Source: Microbacterium sp.
GTDB lineage: Bacteria; Actinomycetota; Actinomycetes; Actinomycetales; Microbacteriaceae
Direction: 5' to 3'
Assembly: GCF_011620665.1 (NCBI RefSeq)
Contig: NZ_WOYQ01000082.1
Location: 1-56,415 of the forward strand
DNA: 56,415 nucleotides
Shown here: positions 43,666 to 54,600 of the stretch, piece after piece
Position numbering within the stretch: position 1 is the stretch's first letter
Layout of the letters: every line of letters starts with the position of its first letter
Made by a program: the position numbers and the translations under genes
Notes under the pieces: model-generated
What the model saw: only the letters and a program-made list of their open reading frames with translations
The model's database searches: none
What the model was told of the DNA's origin: nothing

Positions 43666-44172
43666 ATGTCCGGAGCCACCTGCATACTCGTCGTCGTGCA
43701 CTTCGCCGAGTTGACCTCCGATCCCGCGACCTCGACCATCAGTTCCGAAATCGACCTCTGGCTCTCGCGCATCACGAAGGACGAGGCGGGCGAGTCGATC
43801 CTTTGGGCCTCCGATCACCGCGCCACCCCTGAGGACTGGGTAGCCGCGCGGCACGTCGAGCACCTGGCCGTGCTCCTGTCGACGTGTTCCCGCTCGAACA
43901 ACAACGTGTGCCAGGTCTACGGAGCACGCGACAGCAGGGTCACTCGATCGACCAACGTCATCGGACTCCAGCCGAGTCGAGGACCGCAGGGAGGTTTCGC
44001 CGTCCTCCTGCACGACAGAGGGAGAGAATGCCTCGGTGACATCCGCCGAGTCGGCTATCGGTTCGACAACTACGACGCGTTCAGCGCAATGGCCGCGGCG
44101 GAGATCAGCTGGGCGTGGGTGACATCGGGCTTGCTCTCGCACGAGCTCACAATCCGGGCCCGCCGCGGCTGA
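43666..44172 (+). CDS. Unknown 168-aa protein
   Basis: This protein starts with a hydrophobic strand (CILVVVHFAEL) and continues with a mixed alpha/beta pattern (ARHVEHLAVLLSTC, GGFAVLLHDRGRECLGDIRR, AEISWAWVTSGLL). GGAG lies 7 nt upstream of the ATG. It is divergent from the 911-aa fusion gene and precedes another 168-aa gene by 93 bp. No family is recognised. The opposite strand also has a long open frame, but its composition is noncoding. Confidence 0.6.
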   Translation: MSGATCILVVVHFAELTSDPATSTISSEIDLWLSRITKDEAGESILWASDHRATPEDWVAARHVEHLAVLLSTCSRSNNNVCQVYGARDSRVTRSTNVIGLQPSRGPQGGFAVLLHDRGRECLGDIRRVGYRFDNYDAFSAMAAAEISWAWVTSGLLSHELTIRARRG

Positions 44173-44265
44173 GTCAGACCCACAACCACACTGACACCCG
44201 CGAGGCGTGCGCCAGTGCGGGATCATTTGACCACGGGCATCGATGGCCTACGAAGGAGACACGAA

Positions 44266-44772
44266 ATGACCGATTCGAGCGACGCACCGCGTCGCCTGAT
44301 CTACGGCCCCGCCGATTTCCGGGGGTACGACGGCGTCGTCATCGACGCCGACACTGGTGCGCGCTGGGCCGCCGCCACTGCAGCCCGAACGTGGGGCGAG
44401 TTCGTCAGCACAATGTACGGAGAGGATTGGGAAGGCTTCGCTGCGAGAAACGAACTCGAACATGAGGGAATGGATGCTGCGGACCCCTTCAACTTCGAGG
44501 AATGGGTGAGCGAGACATGGGACGCCGCTCCTGAAAGCGTCGCCTACGACCTCGCCGCCCGTCGCATCGCAGAACTGAAGGCAGAACATCCCTCTGGACT
44601 CAGCGGGGTCAAGCAAGGGGGTGGGTCACCTGGCGGCAACATCGACGTCATCTCCGGTCCCTTGGACCAACTGGAGCTTCTCGCTTCGCTAATCGCGGCA
44701 CACGATGGGTTCACGCTGGAGCGCGACGACGCCGCGGTCGAGGGGGGGATGCTGCGAAGCATCTGGCGATAG
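44266..44772 (+). CDS. Unknown acidic 168-aa protein
   Basis: This is an acidic protein with LIYGPADFRGYDGVVID at the start and repeated Trp/Glu/Asp motifs (MYGEDWEGF, FNFEEWVSETWDA). GAAGGAG precedes the ATG. It ends 41 bp from the convergent end of the large sigma-like gene. Acidic charge and small size would fit an inhibitor or DNA mimic, but there is no sequence proof. No family is recognised. Confidence 0.65.
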   Translation: MTDSSDAPRRLIYGPADFRGYDGVVIDADTGARWAAATAARTWGEFVSTMYGEDWEGFAARNELEHEGMDAADPFNFEEWVSETWDAAPESVAYDLAARRIAELKAEHPSGLSGVKQGGGSPGGNIDVISGPLDQLELLASLIAAHDGFTLERDDAAVEGGMLRSIWR

Positions 44773-44813
44773 GGCGGACCGGGGCCCAACACGCGGCATT
44801 CACAACGCGAAAG

Positions 44814-47800
44814 TCACTCCCGCGCCAGGCGCCGGGCGACATAGGCGTCGAGCTTCGGACTGTGGGGTCCAAACTCGATGTCGTCGTCGGGTGTCAAAGC
44901 GATTGCATCCAGGAGCGTTTTGGTCAGAATCTCTGCGATGCGCTCTAGTGGCACGTCGCTCGAGAATGTCTGGTGATGATTGGGCAGGCCATCGGTTGGG
45001 TCTGGATCGCTCCACCCCAGGAAGCGCAGGGCCTCCAGCTGTCTTTCGTAGAGAGGTGGCGACAGGTATGCGTTGCTCGACAATTCGCAGGCGAAGCCAC
45101 CTGCGTACTCGCGCAGGCCTTGGACATAGGGCGAGAATTCCGCCCCTGCTCGGTAGGTCTGCGCGGTCCAGACGTCGATCTCGCGGAGCAGGTACGTGAA
45201 GATGGCCCGGAGCGAATTCGCCGTCGCTGAACCTGATCCACCGCTCGCGTCCGATGGGTCGACGGCATCCGATTCCTGCGTTGGTTCGTCCAACGCGCGC
45301 AGACTAGCGACTGTCAGGGAGAGCTCGCCGCTCCGTCCGAGGAGGTCCGCGAGTTGGTGTTCGCCGCGTGTCGAGAAGGCCTGCGCGAGCTCGGCGATCG
45401 AGGACGCATCGGAGTCGATCCGATCCGCCAACGACTCGATAGCGTCTCCACTCGTAGGGCCGCCGGTCAGCGCGGCGACCTGGCCGAGCGGGTCGAACGC
45501 AAACGCGAGGGCTGTGACCTCGAGCGTTCTGTCTGCGTGAAAGATGAGAAACGCAATGTCGCCGGCAGCAAGCCCCAATTGCAGGACCTCTGTTCGGATG
45601 CTGCCAATTGCAATCTGCGGGCCTCTCCACGACAGGGTCACCGTGCCACCTCCGCGCACGGGAACGTCGCGCTTTTCGGCTTGAAGCAGATCGAGCTCTT
45701 CGCCGAGTGCGTTCGGCAGGGGTGTGCCGCTGCCACGCAGGTGCTCGCCGGTGATTGTCAACCGGTAGGCGACCGACGTGCCGTGCCGGAAGAGACCGCG
45801 TGTCTGGGCGAGACCCTTTCGTCGCTCAGGATGCCGCATCTCTCGACGGGTACGTCGGCGCACGATGCCGGCCTGCGTGATGAACGGATGAGCTGCGGCG
45901 TACGTTGCGATGCTGTTCGCTGACACATCTACTTGGGCTGTGATCTTCTCGACGAGCGTCGACAGAGCCACACCCTCGGGCGAAGCATCCACAATCTGCG
46001 CGATGGACTTCTTGATTGACTGGTATCCCTTCAGGCCCCACTCCCTGAGCGCCCAGCTCTGGCGGCCCACGCGGGTGAACCGCTCGTCGTCCGCGAGCGC
46101 ATTCTTCACGGCGCTCACAGCTCGTGGAACCCCGAGGCGCTCGTGAATGTCCTCTGCCGTCAAGGGCGCTTCCTCGGCCGCCAAAACTACGGCCGCGCGG
46201 TCGGCGATGCCGGCTGCGCCGACGAGTGCGTATCCGAGGAGCCGCTTCGTGCCGCAGTAGTCAAGCCACTCGTCCGTCAGAACAGTGGAGGACTCATCGA
46301 TCGTGGCGACTTCCACGTAGGCGCGCCCGGTCGCGTGCCTCACGAGGAGTGCCTTGGTGCGGGCGACGGCGTCGGCGACACGAGGCCTGGCCGCCCAGTC
46401 GTCCCGAATCTCGTAGGAGTCGTCGAGCCGATCGAGCACACGCCACACGGGAGCGTCCATGCTGTCGATGGCCGCGGCGAGTGACGGAAACTGCTGTAGG
46501 AGGACCCTGAGGGGCAGCACGTCCACGATCGCCGCGCGGATCACGCCAGCAAGCCCTGCGAGCTCGCCCTCGGCGACCATGGCGGCAACCCGCGTCTTGG
46601 CCTTCGCTTCGCGTTGCCGAACGTATTCGCGCGTGATGCCGAGTTCGGCGCCGAGGACGTCGAGGGTCTCGGGCTTCTCAGCGAAGACCCGCCGTTGAAG
46701 GATGAGGAGATCGCGCTGGTCGAACTCCGCCAAGAGGCGCTCGAGAAGGTCGCTCGCCGACCCATTGCCCTCCGGTGCGGGAAGGACCTCGCCCGCCGAA
46801 AGTTGGCCCAACCGCTCTCTCGCTGTAACGACGGCCGGAGGCTCGGCAACCCCATCCGGAACAACGAAGACCGAGGCACTCTCGGCGCCGAGCAGCCGAT
46901 GCCAACGCGCAAGAGCCTCGATATCGGCGAGCGATTCCGCACGCCAACTGTCAAGACCAAGACTCGATGATTCGGCCTCCACGACACGGGTGGCATCTCG
47001 GTCGGAGGACTCGGTGGGCTTGATCGAGACGAGAAGAAGACTCCTCAGGGTCTCGAGCACCGACCCCTCGCCGACGCCACCCCAGCCGAGAACATCACCG
47101 ACGGTGTACGGCGCGAGACCTGCGAACGTTGTCACGCCGTCGCGGACAAGTCGATTGTGCACACGTGCCGAGAGCCGAAGCGCCTCGAGCGTGACGTCTG
47201 GCCCGATGTGAGGGAATAGCTGTCCGAAGGTTTCTGATTGGCGACGCTCGATGATCTCCCGCGCATTCGCCTCGGTCTCGTGAGTCGCGACGGGCGCTGT
47301 GCCATTCGCCGGCAGTGCAGCGGAGGGAAGAGCCGCTGGGTTCTCTTCCGCGGAGGGATCTTCGCGTTGATTCAGGATGTCCAGGTCGTCAGCAGACACG
47401 CGTCCCACGAATCGTCTCCACAACCAGGTGAGAGCGTCATAGTCAGCAGGACCGAATTCGTCGCTGGACAGGATCGATCGCCCCAGAATCGCCGCGAGGT
47501 GCCACCACGCGGTCTTTTGGGCAAGATCCCCCTGCTGAATCCACGGCGGCCGCACGGGCAGCAGCTGCACGTGTCTGTTCATGAGGTCTTTGGTTGACAT
47601 CCCCGTCGTGTTTTCGAGCGAGCGAAGGATGCCGTTGGCCAGCGCCATTTTCGTCTGCATCTCGCCGAACCACGCCCTATGCAGGGTCCGATTCCGCTCC
47701 GATCGGTCCTCTGCGCTGTATGACATCCATGGCCACTGACCGCTGCGAGTCGCCGCCGTGAGCGGGTGATCCGAGCCGATCTGCCGCACGCTGCTCTCGT

Positions 47801-48359
47801 CTACTTCGACGAAGAGCCGCACCACGGCTCGCACATCCGGGACGAGAAGCACCGCGAGTTCGATCGCCGCATCCACCGCGTTCGTCCACGGCACGCGATC
47901 ACTCTCGAGATCGAGCTCACCGTAGACAGCCCGACTCACGGAGATGTCCTTGTTGACGGCCCTCCATCCCAGCGACTCCATCAAGCCACGAACGTCGGCG
48001 CCGTCCGCCTGCTGCGAGCGTGAGGTCCAGACGGCACGCGCCTGCCGGCCGACGCTGATGCTCGCGACGCCGACATCTCCGACGTCCACGCCGATCATCA
48101 GACCGAACAGCGCGGGATCCTCGGTTGCACGGTGAAGCTCACGAGCGAGACCCACCCACCCGGCCGAGACGTCGAGAAACGGCCTCCGGGCGGGGAGAGA
48201 ACTCACCGTGGTGCCGTCGCCGATGACACTCAAGGAGTCTTCCGCGCCCGTCCAAGCGACGAGGGACCGCGCCTCGTCCGCGCCTCGGGCCATCACCGGG
48301 AGAAAGCGCCCGCCCGCCGCTTCGTCGTGCAGCCAGAACGTGTGGAAGTCATGCGTCAT
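44814..48359 (-). CDS. 1181-aa protein with alpha-CTD-like, sigma region 4-like and HARE-HTH-like segments
   Basis: After an unrecognised N-terminal 300 residues come transcription-like segments. An RNA polymerase alpha-CTD-type helix-hairpin-helix (about 390-445, LVRDGVTTFAGLAPYTVGDV) is followed by a sigma region 4-like helix-turn-helix (about 540-590, LDVLGAELGITREYVRQRE). Two winged-helix segments resembling HARE-HTH come next (about 720-775 and 790-840, TAEDIHERLGVPRAVS). The C-terminal 130 residues are of unknown fold. HARE-HTH fused to sigma and alpha-CTD modules is known from bacterial restriction-linked proteins. It is third in an operon; its ATG overlaps the helicase stop by 11 bp and follows GGGGA. 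Confidence 0.78.
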   Translation of the reverse strand: MTHDFHTFWLHDEAAGGRFLPVMARGADEARSLVAWTGAEDSLSVIGDGTTVSSLPARRPFLDVSAGWVGLARELHRATEDPALFGLMIGVDVGDVGVASISVGRQARAVWTSRSQQADGADVRGLMESLGWRAVNKDISVSRAVYGELDLESDRVPWTNAVDAAIELAVLLVPDVRAVVRLFVEVDESSVRQIGSDHPLTAATRSGQWPWMSYSAEDRSERNRTLHRAWFGEMQTKMALANGILRSLENTTGMSTKDLMNRHVQLLPVRPPWIQQGDLAQKTAWWHLAAILGRSILSSDEFGPADYDALTWLWRRFVGRVSADDLDILNQREDPSAEENPAALPSAALPANGTAPVATHETEANAREIIERRQSETFGQLFPHIGPDVTLEALRLSARVHNRLVRDGVTTFAGLAPYTVGDVLGWGGVGEGSVLETLRSLLLVSIKPTESSDRDATRVVEAESSSLGLDSWRAESLADIEALARWHRLLGAESASVFVVPDGVAEPPAVVTARERLGQLSAGEVLPAPEGNGSASDLLERLLAEFDQRDLLILQRRVFAEKPETLDVLGAELGITREYVRQREAKAKTRVAAMVAEGELAGLAGVIRAAIVDVLPLRVLLQQFPSLAAAIDSMDAPVWRVLDRLDDSYEIRDDWAARPRVADAVARTKALLVRHATGRAYVEVATIDESSTVLTDEWLDYCGTKRLLGYALVGAAGIADRAAVVLAAEEAPLTAEDIHERLGVPRAVSAVKNALADDERFTRVGRQSWALREWGLKGYQSIKKSIAQIVDASPEGVALSTLVEKITAQVDVSANSIATYAAAHPFITQAGIVRRRTRREMRHPERRKGLAQTRGLFRHGTSVAYRLTITGEHLRGSGTPLPNALGEELDLLQAEKRDVPVRGGGTVTLSWRGPQIAIGSIRTEVLQLGLAAGDIAFLIFHADRTLEVTALAFAFDPLGQVAALTGGPTSGDAIESLADRIDSDASSIAELAQAFSTRGEHQLADLLGRSGELSLTVASLRALDEPTQESDAVDPSDASGGSGSATANSLRAIFTYLLREIDVWTAQTYRAGAEFSPYVQGLREYAGGFACELSSNAYLSPPLYERQLEALRFLGWSDPDPTDGLPNHHQTFSSDVPLERIAEILTKTLLDAIALTPDDDIEFGPHSPKLDAYVARRLARE

Positions 48360-51300
48360 GCAAATCCCCTGCCCCCAGATCTCCGCGGGGCACGTCGACG
48401 ACCTGTCCTGCCGCCCCGGTGTCATTCAGAAAGACGAGACAAGCCCGCGCTCGCTCACTCGTTGCCGCCTCCAAAGCACGCACGTACGCCTGCAATTGCG
48501 GAGCGTAGTGCTTGGCACGATCGGCGAGGGCAACGGCATCCCGAACCGTGTCCGTCTTGTAGTCCACGATCACGAGTTCACCCGCGGAGCTGCGGAAGAC
48601 GAGGTCGATGAAGCCCTCGAGCACCAGGCTGTCCTCGATCGTGCCGACGTACATCTCGCACCAATGCTCACGGTCAAAGGCTGTTCGCACGACCTCTGTC
48701 GCGAGTGCGGACCGCGCGAAACCGGCAACCGTCGAGAGAAGATCCGGGATGCCTTCCGCGAGCGCCTGCGCACGAGCCGCATCATCGACTTGCGAATCGC
48801 GACCATCCACGACCTGCAGCGTGCCGTGCACGGCACGGCCGATGATATTGCCGTAACGGCCCTTGAGCGACGACGGCAGTTCAGCATCCCGGACGCCCTT
48901 CGCACCGCCAGCGATCTGCTCGGATAGCGCAGTATCTCCCGCCGCGTCGTCCACCGCCCACTGGACCTCTGGCTCGGTTCCCTCCAGTCCCGATGCCGTC
49001 CGCGCTGAAGGAGCCTTCGACCGAGCGCGTGCGGCCGTGACGGCCTCGAGCCACTCGTCGTAGTCGCGACCTGACCCCGGATCGCTCCGAAGTTCGAGTG
49101 GCGCTGTCCGATCTTCAAAGCGGGACTCGTACCGTTCGACTCCGGCAGCATCGACCGCCCCCGCGTCGACGAAGATCTTCGCCGCGGTCTCGGAGCCGCC
49201 TTCCGCGCGGTGCAGCGACACCACGAGATGATCACGGGCACGCGTCGCAGCGACGTACAGGAGGCGGCGACGTTCGGCGTCATCCATCTGCTCGTCGATG
49301 GGTGAGGCGTCAGCGAAGTCGTTAGTCTCGATCGATCCCCCGAGCTTGACCGCGTAACCGCGATCACGCCAGAGCAGGCGAACGCCCGTCTCCTTGCGGG
49401 GCTGGCTGGTCATGCCGGAGAGCACGACGACGCCGAACTCGAGCCCCTTCGCGGCGTGCACGGTCATCACCCGCACCACGTCGACGTCGGTCTCGGGCAA
49501 CAGAGCTTCAGCGACCCGCGCGGCGTCTTGCGCCTGATGGGATGCCCAGGCGAGGTATGCCCGCAGTCCACCGTGCTGAACGTCCGACCACGCGCGCGCT
49601 TGGTCGATAACGAATCGAACGCGTCCCCACTGGTCGCGCGCCCTCGAGGAGGGCTCCACCGTGGCCGCAACTTCGAGCACTCGACGGTCGACCGCGAGCT
49701 CGGTGAGCAGCTCTGCGGGGCTCAGCCAGCGGCTGCGGCGATAGAGCCCGTTGAGGTACGCCATGGCTCGCCCGACAGGCGAATCGGCGATTTCGTCGCG
49801 CACGGGCGAAGTGACCGAGAACCGCCCACCCGCGCGCCGATAGCGGAAGAGGTCGTCATCGCCACATCCGAACAGCGTTGTACGCAGCGCCTGCACAGTC
49901 GCGAGCTCGTCGCTTGGGTCGGCGATTGCTCGCACCGCCGCCATGAGCGCGCGGATCTCATCCGCCTGGTAGACGAGGGAGCTTGATTCAGTGCGGTAGG
50001 GAATGCCAGCGCGGTCGAGGGCCGCCTCGAGGAATCGGAGGGAAGTGCGGGCGGGCAGCAGGATGGCAATGTCGCCGGCGCGCACTGGGCGCCAGAGCTC
50101 AGCGCCTTGGTCGAAGACAGTCCAGCCCTCGGCGAGCGCGGTGCGGACGACGGATGCCACGTCCGCGGCTTCTGCCTCACGCAGAGCATCCGCGAGTGTG
50201 CCCTTCTCATGCGGGTCGGCACCCAGCACCGTCACGGCTGCTCCCACGCAGGGAGGATCGATCGTGCGGTGTGCGTCGAGCCCTTCGTATCTCGGCTGTT
50301 TGCCCGGATTCTCGACGATGATCCGGGCGAAGACGTCGTTGATCCAGTCGAGGACCGGCGGCACCGTGCGGAAGTTCGTCGTCAGAGATACGCGTCGCCC
50401 GAAGTGCGCTCCCGCCTCGAGGTAGGTCTCGATGCTCGCCCGGCGGAAGCGGTAGATCGACTGCTTCGGGTCGCCGACGACGAACAATGAGCCGGGTGGC
50501 ACCAAGATGTCGTGCCAGTCTTCGGCCGCGGCATCCGCTCCGCCGGCAATGCGGACCGCGAGCTCGATCTGGATCGGATCGGTATCTTGGAACTCGTCGA
50601 GCAGGATGCGCCGATATGTCCGCTGCAGGGCGGCGCGGGCTTCACCGTCGCGACGCAGCAGGTCGCGCGAGGCGACGAGCAGGTCGTGGAACTCCAGCGC
50701 GCCCGATGCGACGCGCTCCTCCGCCGCCGCGAGTACTTTGACCGCGAGTGCGCGCGCGAGCGGCCGCAGCAACGCTTCTGAAAGCTTCTTACCCAGTTGC
50801 TCGGCGGCACTGCAGAAGTCGACGACCTGGCTTCGCACGTCATCGATCCGGCCATCCCAGTTGCCGGCCGCGCCGATTTGGCCGCGACCGACTCGCAGCG
50901 GATCTTTCGAGCGGTTGACTGCCGCAGCAAGAGCAAACCGTTCGGCGGGTGACGTCGCCGCATGCAATCGGCCTGCGATGACGGCGATCGTGTCGATGGA
51001 TGCCGAGAGTTTGTCGCCATGGCTCGTGCATACGCTCCGCAATTCGGCGACAGCGACCGCATGGCGGAGGAAGGCCTCCGTATCGGGAGCCACGAAGTTC
51101 GAATCACCGCCCGAGAGCACATGACTCTCGATGAGGTCCCAGTCGTTCCCGAGCGCCCGGGCGAGCGAGCGCAGATGATCGGGCTTGATGCCATTCGCAA
51201 GCGCGAGCAGCAGTGGCTCCGCGAGCGCGTCGTCATCCAGGAGCTCTCGCCACATGACCGACCAGCGACGGTCGAAAGCTATCGACGATCCGACCTCGTC

Positions 51301-51684
51301 GAGCACCTCGACGAGCGGTGGCATACCCGCCTGAATCGGAAACGCGGCGAGGATCCGCTGCGCGAACGAGTGCAGCGTGCCGATCGCGGCGCCGTCGAGG
51401 TCGTCGAGCGCCGCCTGCGCCCTTGCTCGCGAGCCACGATCGCCGGCGAGCCGATGCTGCTTTTCGAACTCCGCGCGGAGGCGGTCTCGCAGTTCCGCGC
51501 CGGCCTTCTCTGTGAAGGTGACGACGGCGGTGTGGGCGAGCGGCACTCCGTCGCCGAGCACCGACGTCGCGACGCGGTCGACCAGCGCGCTCGTCTTGCC
51601 CGATCCCGCACCCGCATCGACGAAAAGGCTTGCGGCGGTAGCCTCGCGGATTTCGCGGCGCGCGGTCTCGTCAGTCAACGTCAT
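48349..51684 (-). CDS. AddA-like UvrD-family helicase-nuclease
   Basis: This 1111-aa protein has all SF1 helicase landmarks: Walker A at 25-31 (GAGSGKT), Walker B near 360 (LLDEFQDTDPIQ), GDPKQSIYRFRRA, VMTVHAAKGLEF and YVAATRARDHLVV. The C-terminus is a RecB-type nuclease with D1041 and K1043 in VIVDYKTDT. Together with the AddB-like partner it should resect and degrade linear double-stranded DNA. Its ATG at 51684 overlaps the addB-like stop by 14 bp. Actinobacteria normally use AdnAB or RecBCD for chromosomal repair, so this copy is accessory in context. Confidence 0.9.
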   Translation of the reverse strand: MTLTDETARREIREATAASLFVDAGAGSGKTSALVDRVATSVLGDGVPLAHTAVVTFTEKAGAELRDRLRAEFEKQHRLAGDRGSRARAQAALDDLDGAAIGTLHSFAQRILAAFPIQAGMPPLVEVLDEVGSSIAFDRRWSVMWRELLDDDALAEPLLLALANGIKPDHLRSLARALGNDWDLIESHVLSGGDSNFVAPDTEAFLRHAVAVAELRSVCTSHGDKLSASIDTIAVIAGRLHAATSPAERFALAAAVNRSKDPLRVGRGQIGAAGNWDGRIDDVRSQVVDFCSAAEQLGKKLSEALLRPLARALAVKVLAAAEERVASGALEFHDLLVASRDLLRRDGEARAALQRTYRRILLDEFQDTDPIQIELAVRIAGGADAAAEDWHDILVPPGSLFVVGDPKQSIYRFRRASIETYLEAGAHFGRRVSLTTNFRTVPPVLDWINDVFARIIVENPGKQPRYEGLDAHRTIDPPCVGAAVTVLGADPHEKGTLADALREAEAADVASVVRTALAEGWTVFDQGAELWRPVRAGDIAILLPARTSLRFLEAALDRAGIPYRTESSSLVYQADEIRALMAAVRAIADPSDELATVQALRTTLFGCGDDDLFRYRRAGGRFSVTSPVRDEIADSPVGRAMAYLNGLYRRSRWLSPAELLTELAVDRRVLEVAATVEPSSRARDQWGRVRFVIDQARAWSDVQHGGLRAYLAWASHQAQDAARVAEALLPETDVDVVRVMTVHAAKGLEFGVVVLSGMTSQPRKETGVRLLWRDRGYAVKLGGSIETNDFADASPIDEQMDDAERRRLLYVAATRARDHLVVSLHRAEGGSETAAKIFVDAGAVDAAGVERYESRFEDRTAPLELRSDPGSGRDYDEWLEAVTAARARSKAPSARTASGLEGTEPEVQWAVDDAAGDTALSEQIAGGAKGVRDAELPSSLKGRYGNIIGRAVHGTLQVVDGRDSQVDDAARAQALAEGIPDLLSTVAGFARSALATEVVRTAFDREHWCEMYVGTIEDSLVLEGFIDLVFRSSAGELVIVDYKTDTVRDAVALADRAKHYAPQLQAYVRALEAATSERARACLVFLNDTGAAGQVVDVPRGDLGAGDLHDA

Positions 51685-54600
51685 CGCTGGCCACCCCATG
51701 AATTGTCGGATCGATGAGCGCGAAGAGATCAGCGAGTGCGGCATCCGTCTGCTTCCTCGCGGATGCGGATCGCACATGACCGTAGCCGACGCCGTCAGGG
51801 TTGCAGTAGCTGCACTTCAACTTCACGTGCGACCAGTCCTCGTCTTTCGGCGGACGCGCAATGAACTGGCCCTCACGGATGCCGCGCACGAGTGTCGATA
51901 GGGCTGCGCGATAAACCGTCTCGAGGTTCTCGTCGAGCACGACGGGCACCACGTCGCCTCGGTTTCGTCGTCCGACGAACCAGTAGCGTGCCTCGACCTG
52001 CTCCTTGCCATAGGCCGCACGAGCGGCGTAGGCGTAGAGCGGCAGCTGCAGTTTCGTTCCGCCGACGACCGGATCGGTCGCGATCTTCTTGAAGCTGTCG
52101 GAGCGTCCCGTCTTGAAGTCAGTGACGACGAGCGTTCCACTTCGGGTCTCGTCCACCCGGTCGGCGCTCCCGCGCATGGTGAGGGCTCCCTCGTCGATTT
52201 CGACGCGAACGGGCGGCGCTCCCCGCAGCCCGAATGCGAGCTCGCTGGCGACGACGCGAGCGTCACGCGCAGCCCGCGCGCGGTCGTCTTCGTCGAGGAT
52301 CCATTCCAGGTCGGCGAGCAGGGCCTCGCGCTCGCGCTCCCACAGTCGCGGATGACCGGTGAGTCCGCGTCGCTCATAGCTCGCCATGATGTCTGCTGCG
52401 ATCTCGCGCATGCGCTCGCGCTGCACCTGCGACCACGGTGCGCCGTAGTCAGGCAGGTCGTCGGAGAACTCGCGAGCGAGACCATCCATCGTTTCGTGCA
52501 CGATGTTGCCGATGTCGCGCTGCTGAATCGTGACGATCTCTTCCGGATTCTCGAGCGCATTGACGCTCAGGAGCCGCTCGACGAAGAAGGTGTGCGGACA
52601 ACCGGCGTATCGTTCGAGCGCGGTCGGCGAGATCAGGATGCTGCCCTGGGCGTAGTCGGGAAGACCTTCGACCTCGACGAGATTGCCGTCGAAGCGGGTG
52701 AAGTCATCGGAGAGGCGAGCGGCCGACAGGATCTCTGCGGCCTCGATCGCAAGATCGTCGAGATGACCGCCGCCTGCCTGGTGGCGGAGACGCCACTCCT
52801 GCTCTGTGCTGGGGAACTCCGCGAAGCCGATGCCACGCCAGTGCGAGTCGACCGAGACGATCTCTGGCGCGGATGCCTCGAACCAGCGTGTCGCTTCGAG
52901 ATCCGGCATCCGTGCCACCACTCGAAGGGTCGGCATGAGCCACCGACTCTGCAGACGCTCGGAACCGCGGCGAAGGTCACCGCGCGGAAAGCTCGCGGTG
53001 ACGCGAGGGGCGCCATCGAGGGCGGCGAGCAGGGCACGGTGCTTCGCACGGAGCGAGTCACGGGACGTCTGGAGCGGGACGGCTTCACGGACCGCGTCGG
53101 GCAGCAGCGGATCGGGCACCTGTCTGCCGGGATAGAGGTCTTCAGAGAGCCCGAGGAGGAACACATCGGTGACGTCGAGGGATGCCGCGGCCGAGATCGG
53201 TCCGACGAACACGCCATCTCCGAACCGGCCGACGCGCGGGCGACGCTGGTCGAGATCCACGTCAAGGATCTCAATGAGCTGGTCATGACTGGGCTTGATA
53301 CCGAGCTCGTCGAGTTCGGAGAGTCCCCGGAGGGTCGTTTCGATCGCTGTTGCGGCGCGCTGTTCGGGATCGGGGAGCCGATTCATCGAGTGCGCCGCGC
53401 CGAAGTAGACCCGGAAGGCATCCAGCCCCCACCTGCTGAGGCTTGCCCAGCTTTGGCATGCCCGACCAGCGCGGAGAATGGCAGTCAGATCTCCCACGAA
53501 GGCGCGCAGTGCTGCGACTGCGTCGAGCGCTCCCTCTTGGTAGGTGAGCGATCCAGGGCTCACCGCCGGGTCATCGCGGTCCTGATCGAGGCGGGCCTGC
53601 AGGCGCACGCGATGCTCGTCGAGCCGTGTCGTCCAGTCGCCGCTCGTGATGCCGGCGTCGCGGGAGAGCCGCTCCCACTGGGTGCGGGGAACCGTGCTGC
53701 CGTCCGCAGCCAGGATCGGCGCACGCCCGAGCCAGTCGAACACCGCAACTCGCTGCAGGTCATCGGGGTCGAGAGCGAGCATGGTGAGGAACGCGTCGGC
53801 GATGGCGCGGCCGCGAAGCGGCCGCACGCCCGGCCCGTTTGCGGTGATGCCCGCCTGTGCGAGGTGGTCGTGGAGCAGCTGTGCGTACGGGATGTCTTTC
53901 GGATACAGCACCGCGATTCGGTGCGCCGCGGTGCCGGCGGCGAGGAGCGCGACGATCTCGCGTACCGCGGCACGGACTTCGTCATCCGCATCGGACGCGT
54001 GGATGACGCGGGATGCCGTCGCCGGCGCATCCGCGTCTGCTGCTGTCGACGTCTCATATGCGGGAGCGTCGAACTGCGCCCGCAGATCGCGGTCGAGCTC
54101 CTCATTCCCGGTCGTCCCGACGATGACCTGGACGCCGACGGCCCCATCCAGCGAGAGCACGAACGCGGTCTCCAACTGGTCGAGCTCATCCGGTAGGTAC
54201 AGAATCAGCGCCCCGAGTGTTGCCGCGACCTCGGGGTCCTGATCGACCATCGCCGTGGCATCCCGCAGCACGGCGGCTTCGTCTCGCCTTCCCGCGAGTA
54301 CTCCCCCAGCCACCGTTCCGTGCAGACGAACGAGATCCGCTGCCAACGGGCCGCCCGCCGCCACCGTCGCAAGCTGGGTCGAATCCAGCCCACGCAGCTC
54401 TCCGTGTGCCCGCGCGAGTGCACGCACCGTCGCCGGGTGTGTCGCGACCAGCTCGAACACCCCGGGTGCTGCATGCAGTTCGGCACGCCAGACAGCCGTG
54501 AGCCGAGCCGAGGTGACCGGCGGAAGCGTCGAGCCAACAAGCGACAGCAGGTGGTCGGCGACGCGGCGCAGGGTGGTCACGTTGACTGCCGCAACCCCGC

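Noticed and set aside
43528..44226. 232-codon minus-strand frame opposite the 43666 gene
   Set aside because: Composition is noncoding-like and it covers the 34-bp element side without a start signal; the plus frame looks more protein-like.
52352..54196. 614-codon plus-strand frame opposite the AddB-like gene
   Set aside because: No domain and noncoding composition; the minus-strand gene has AddB-type motifs.
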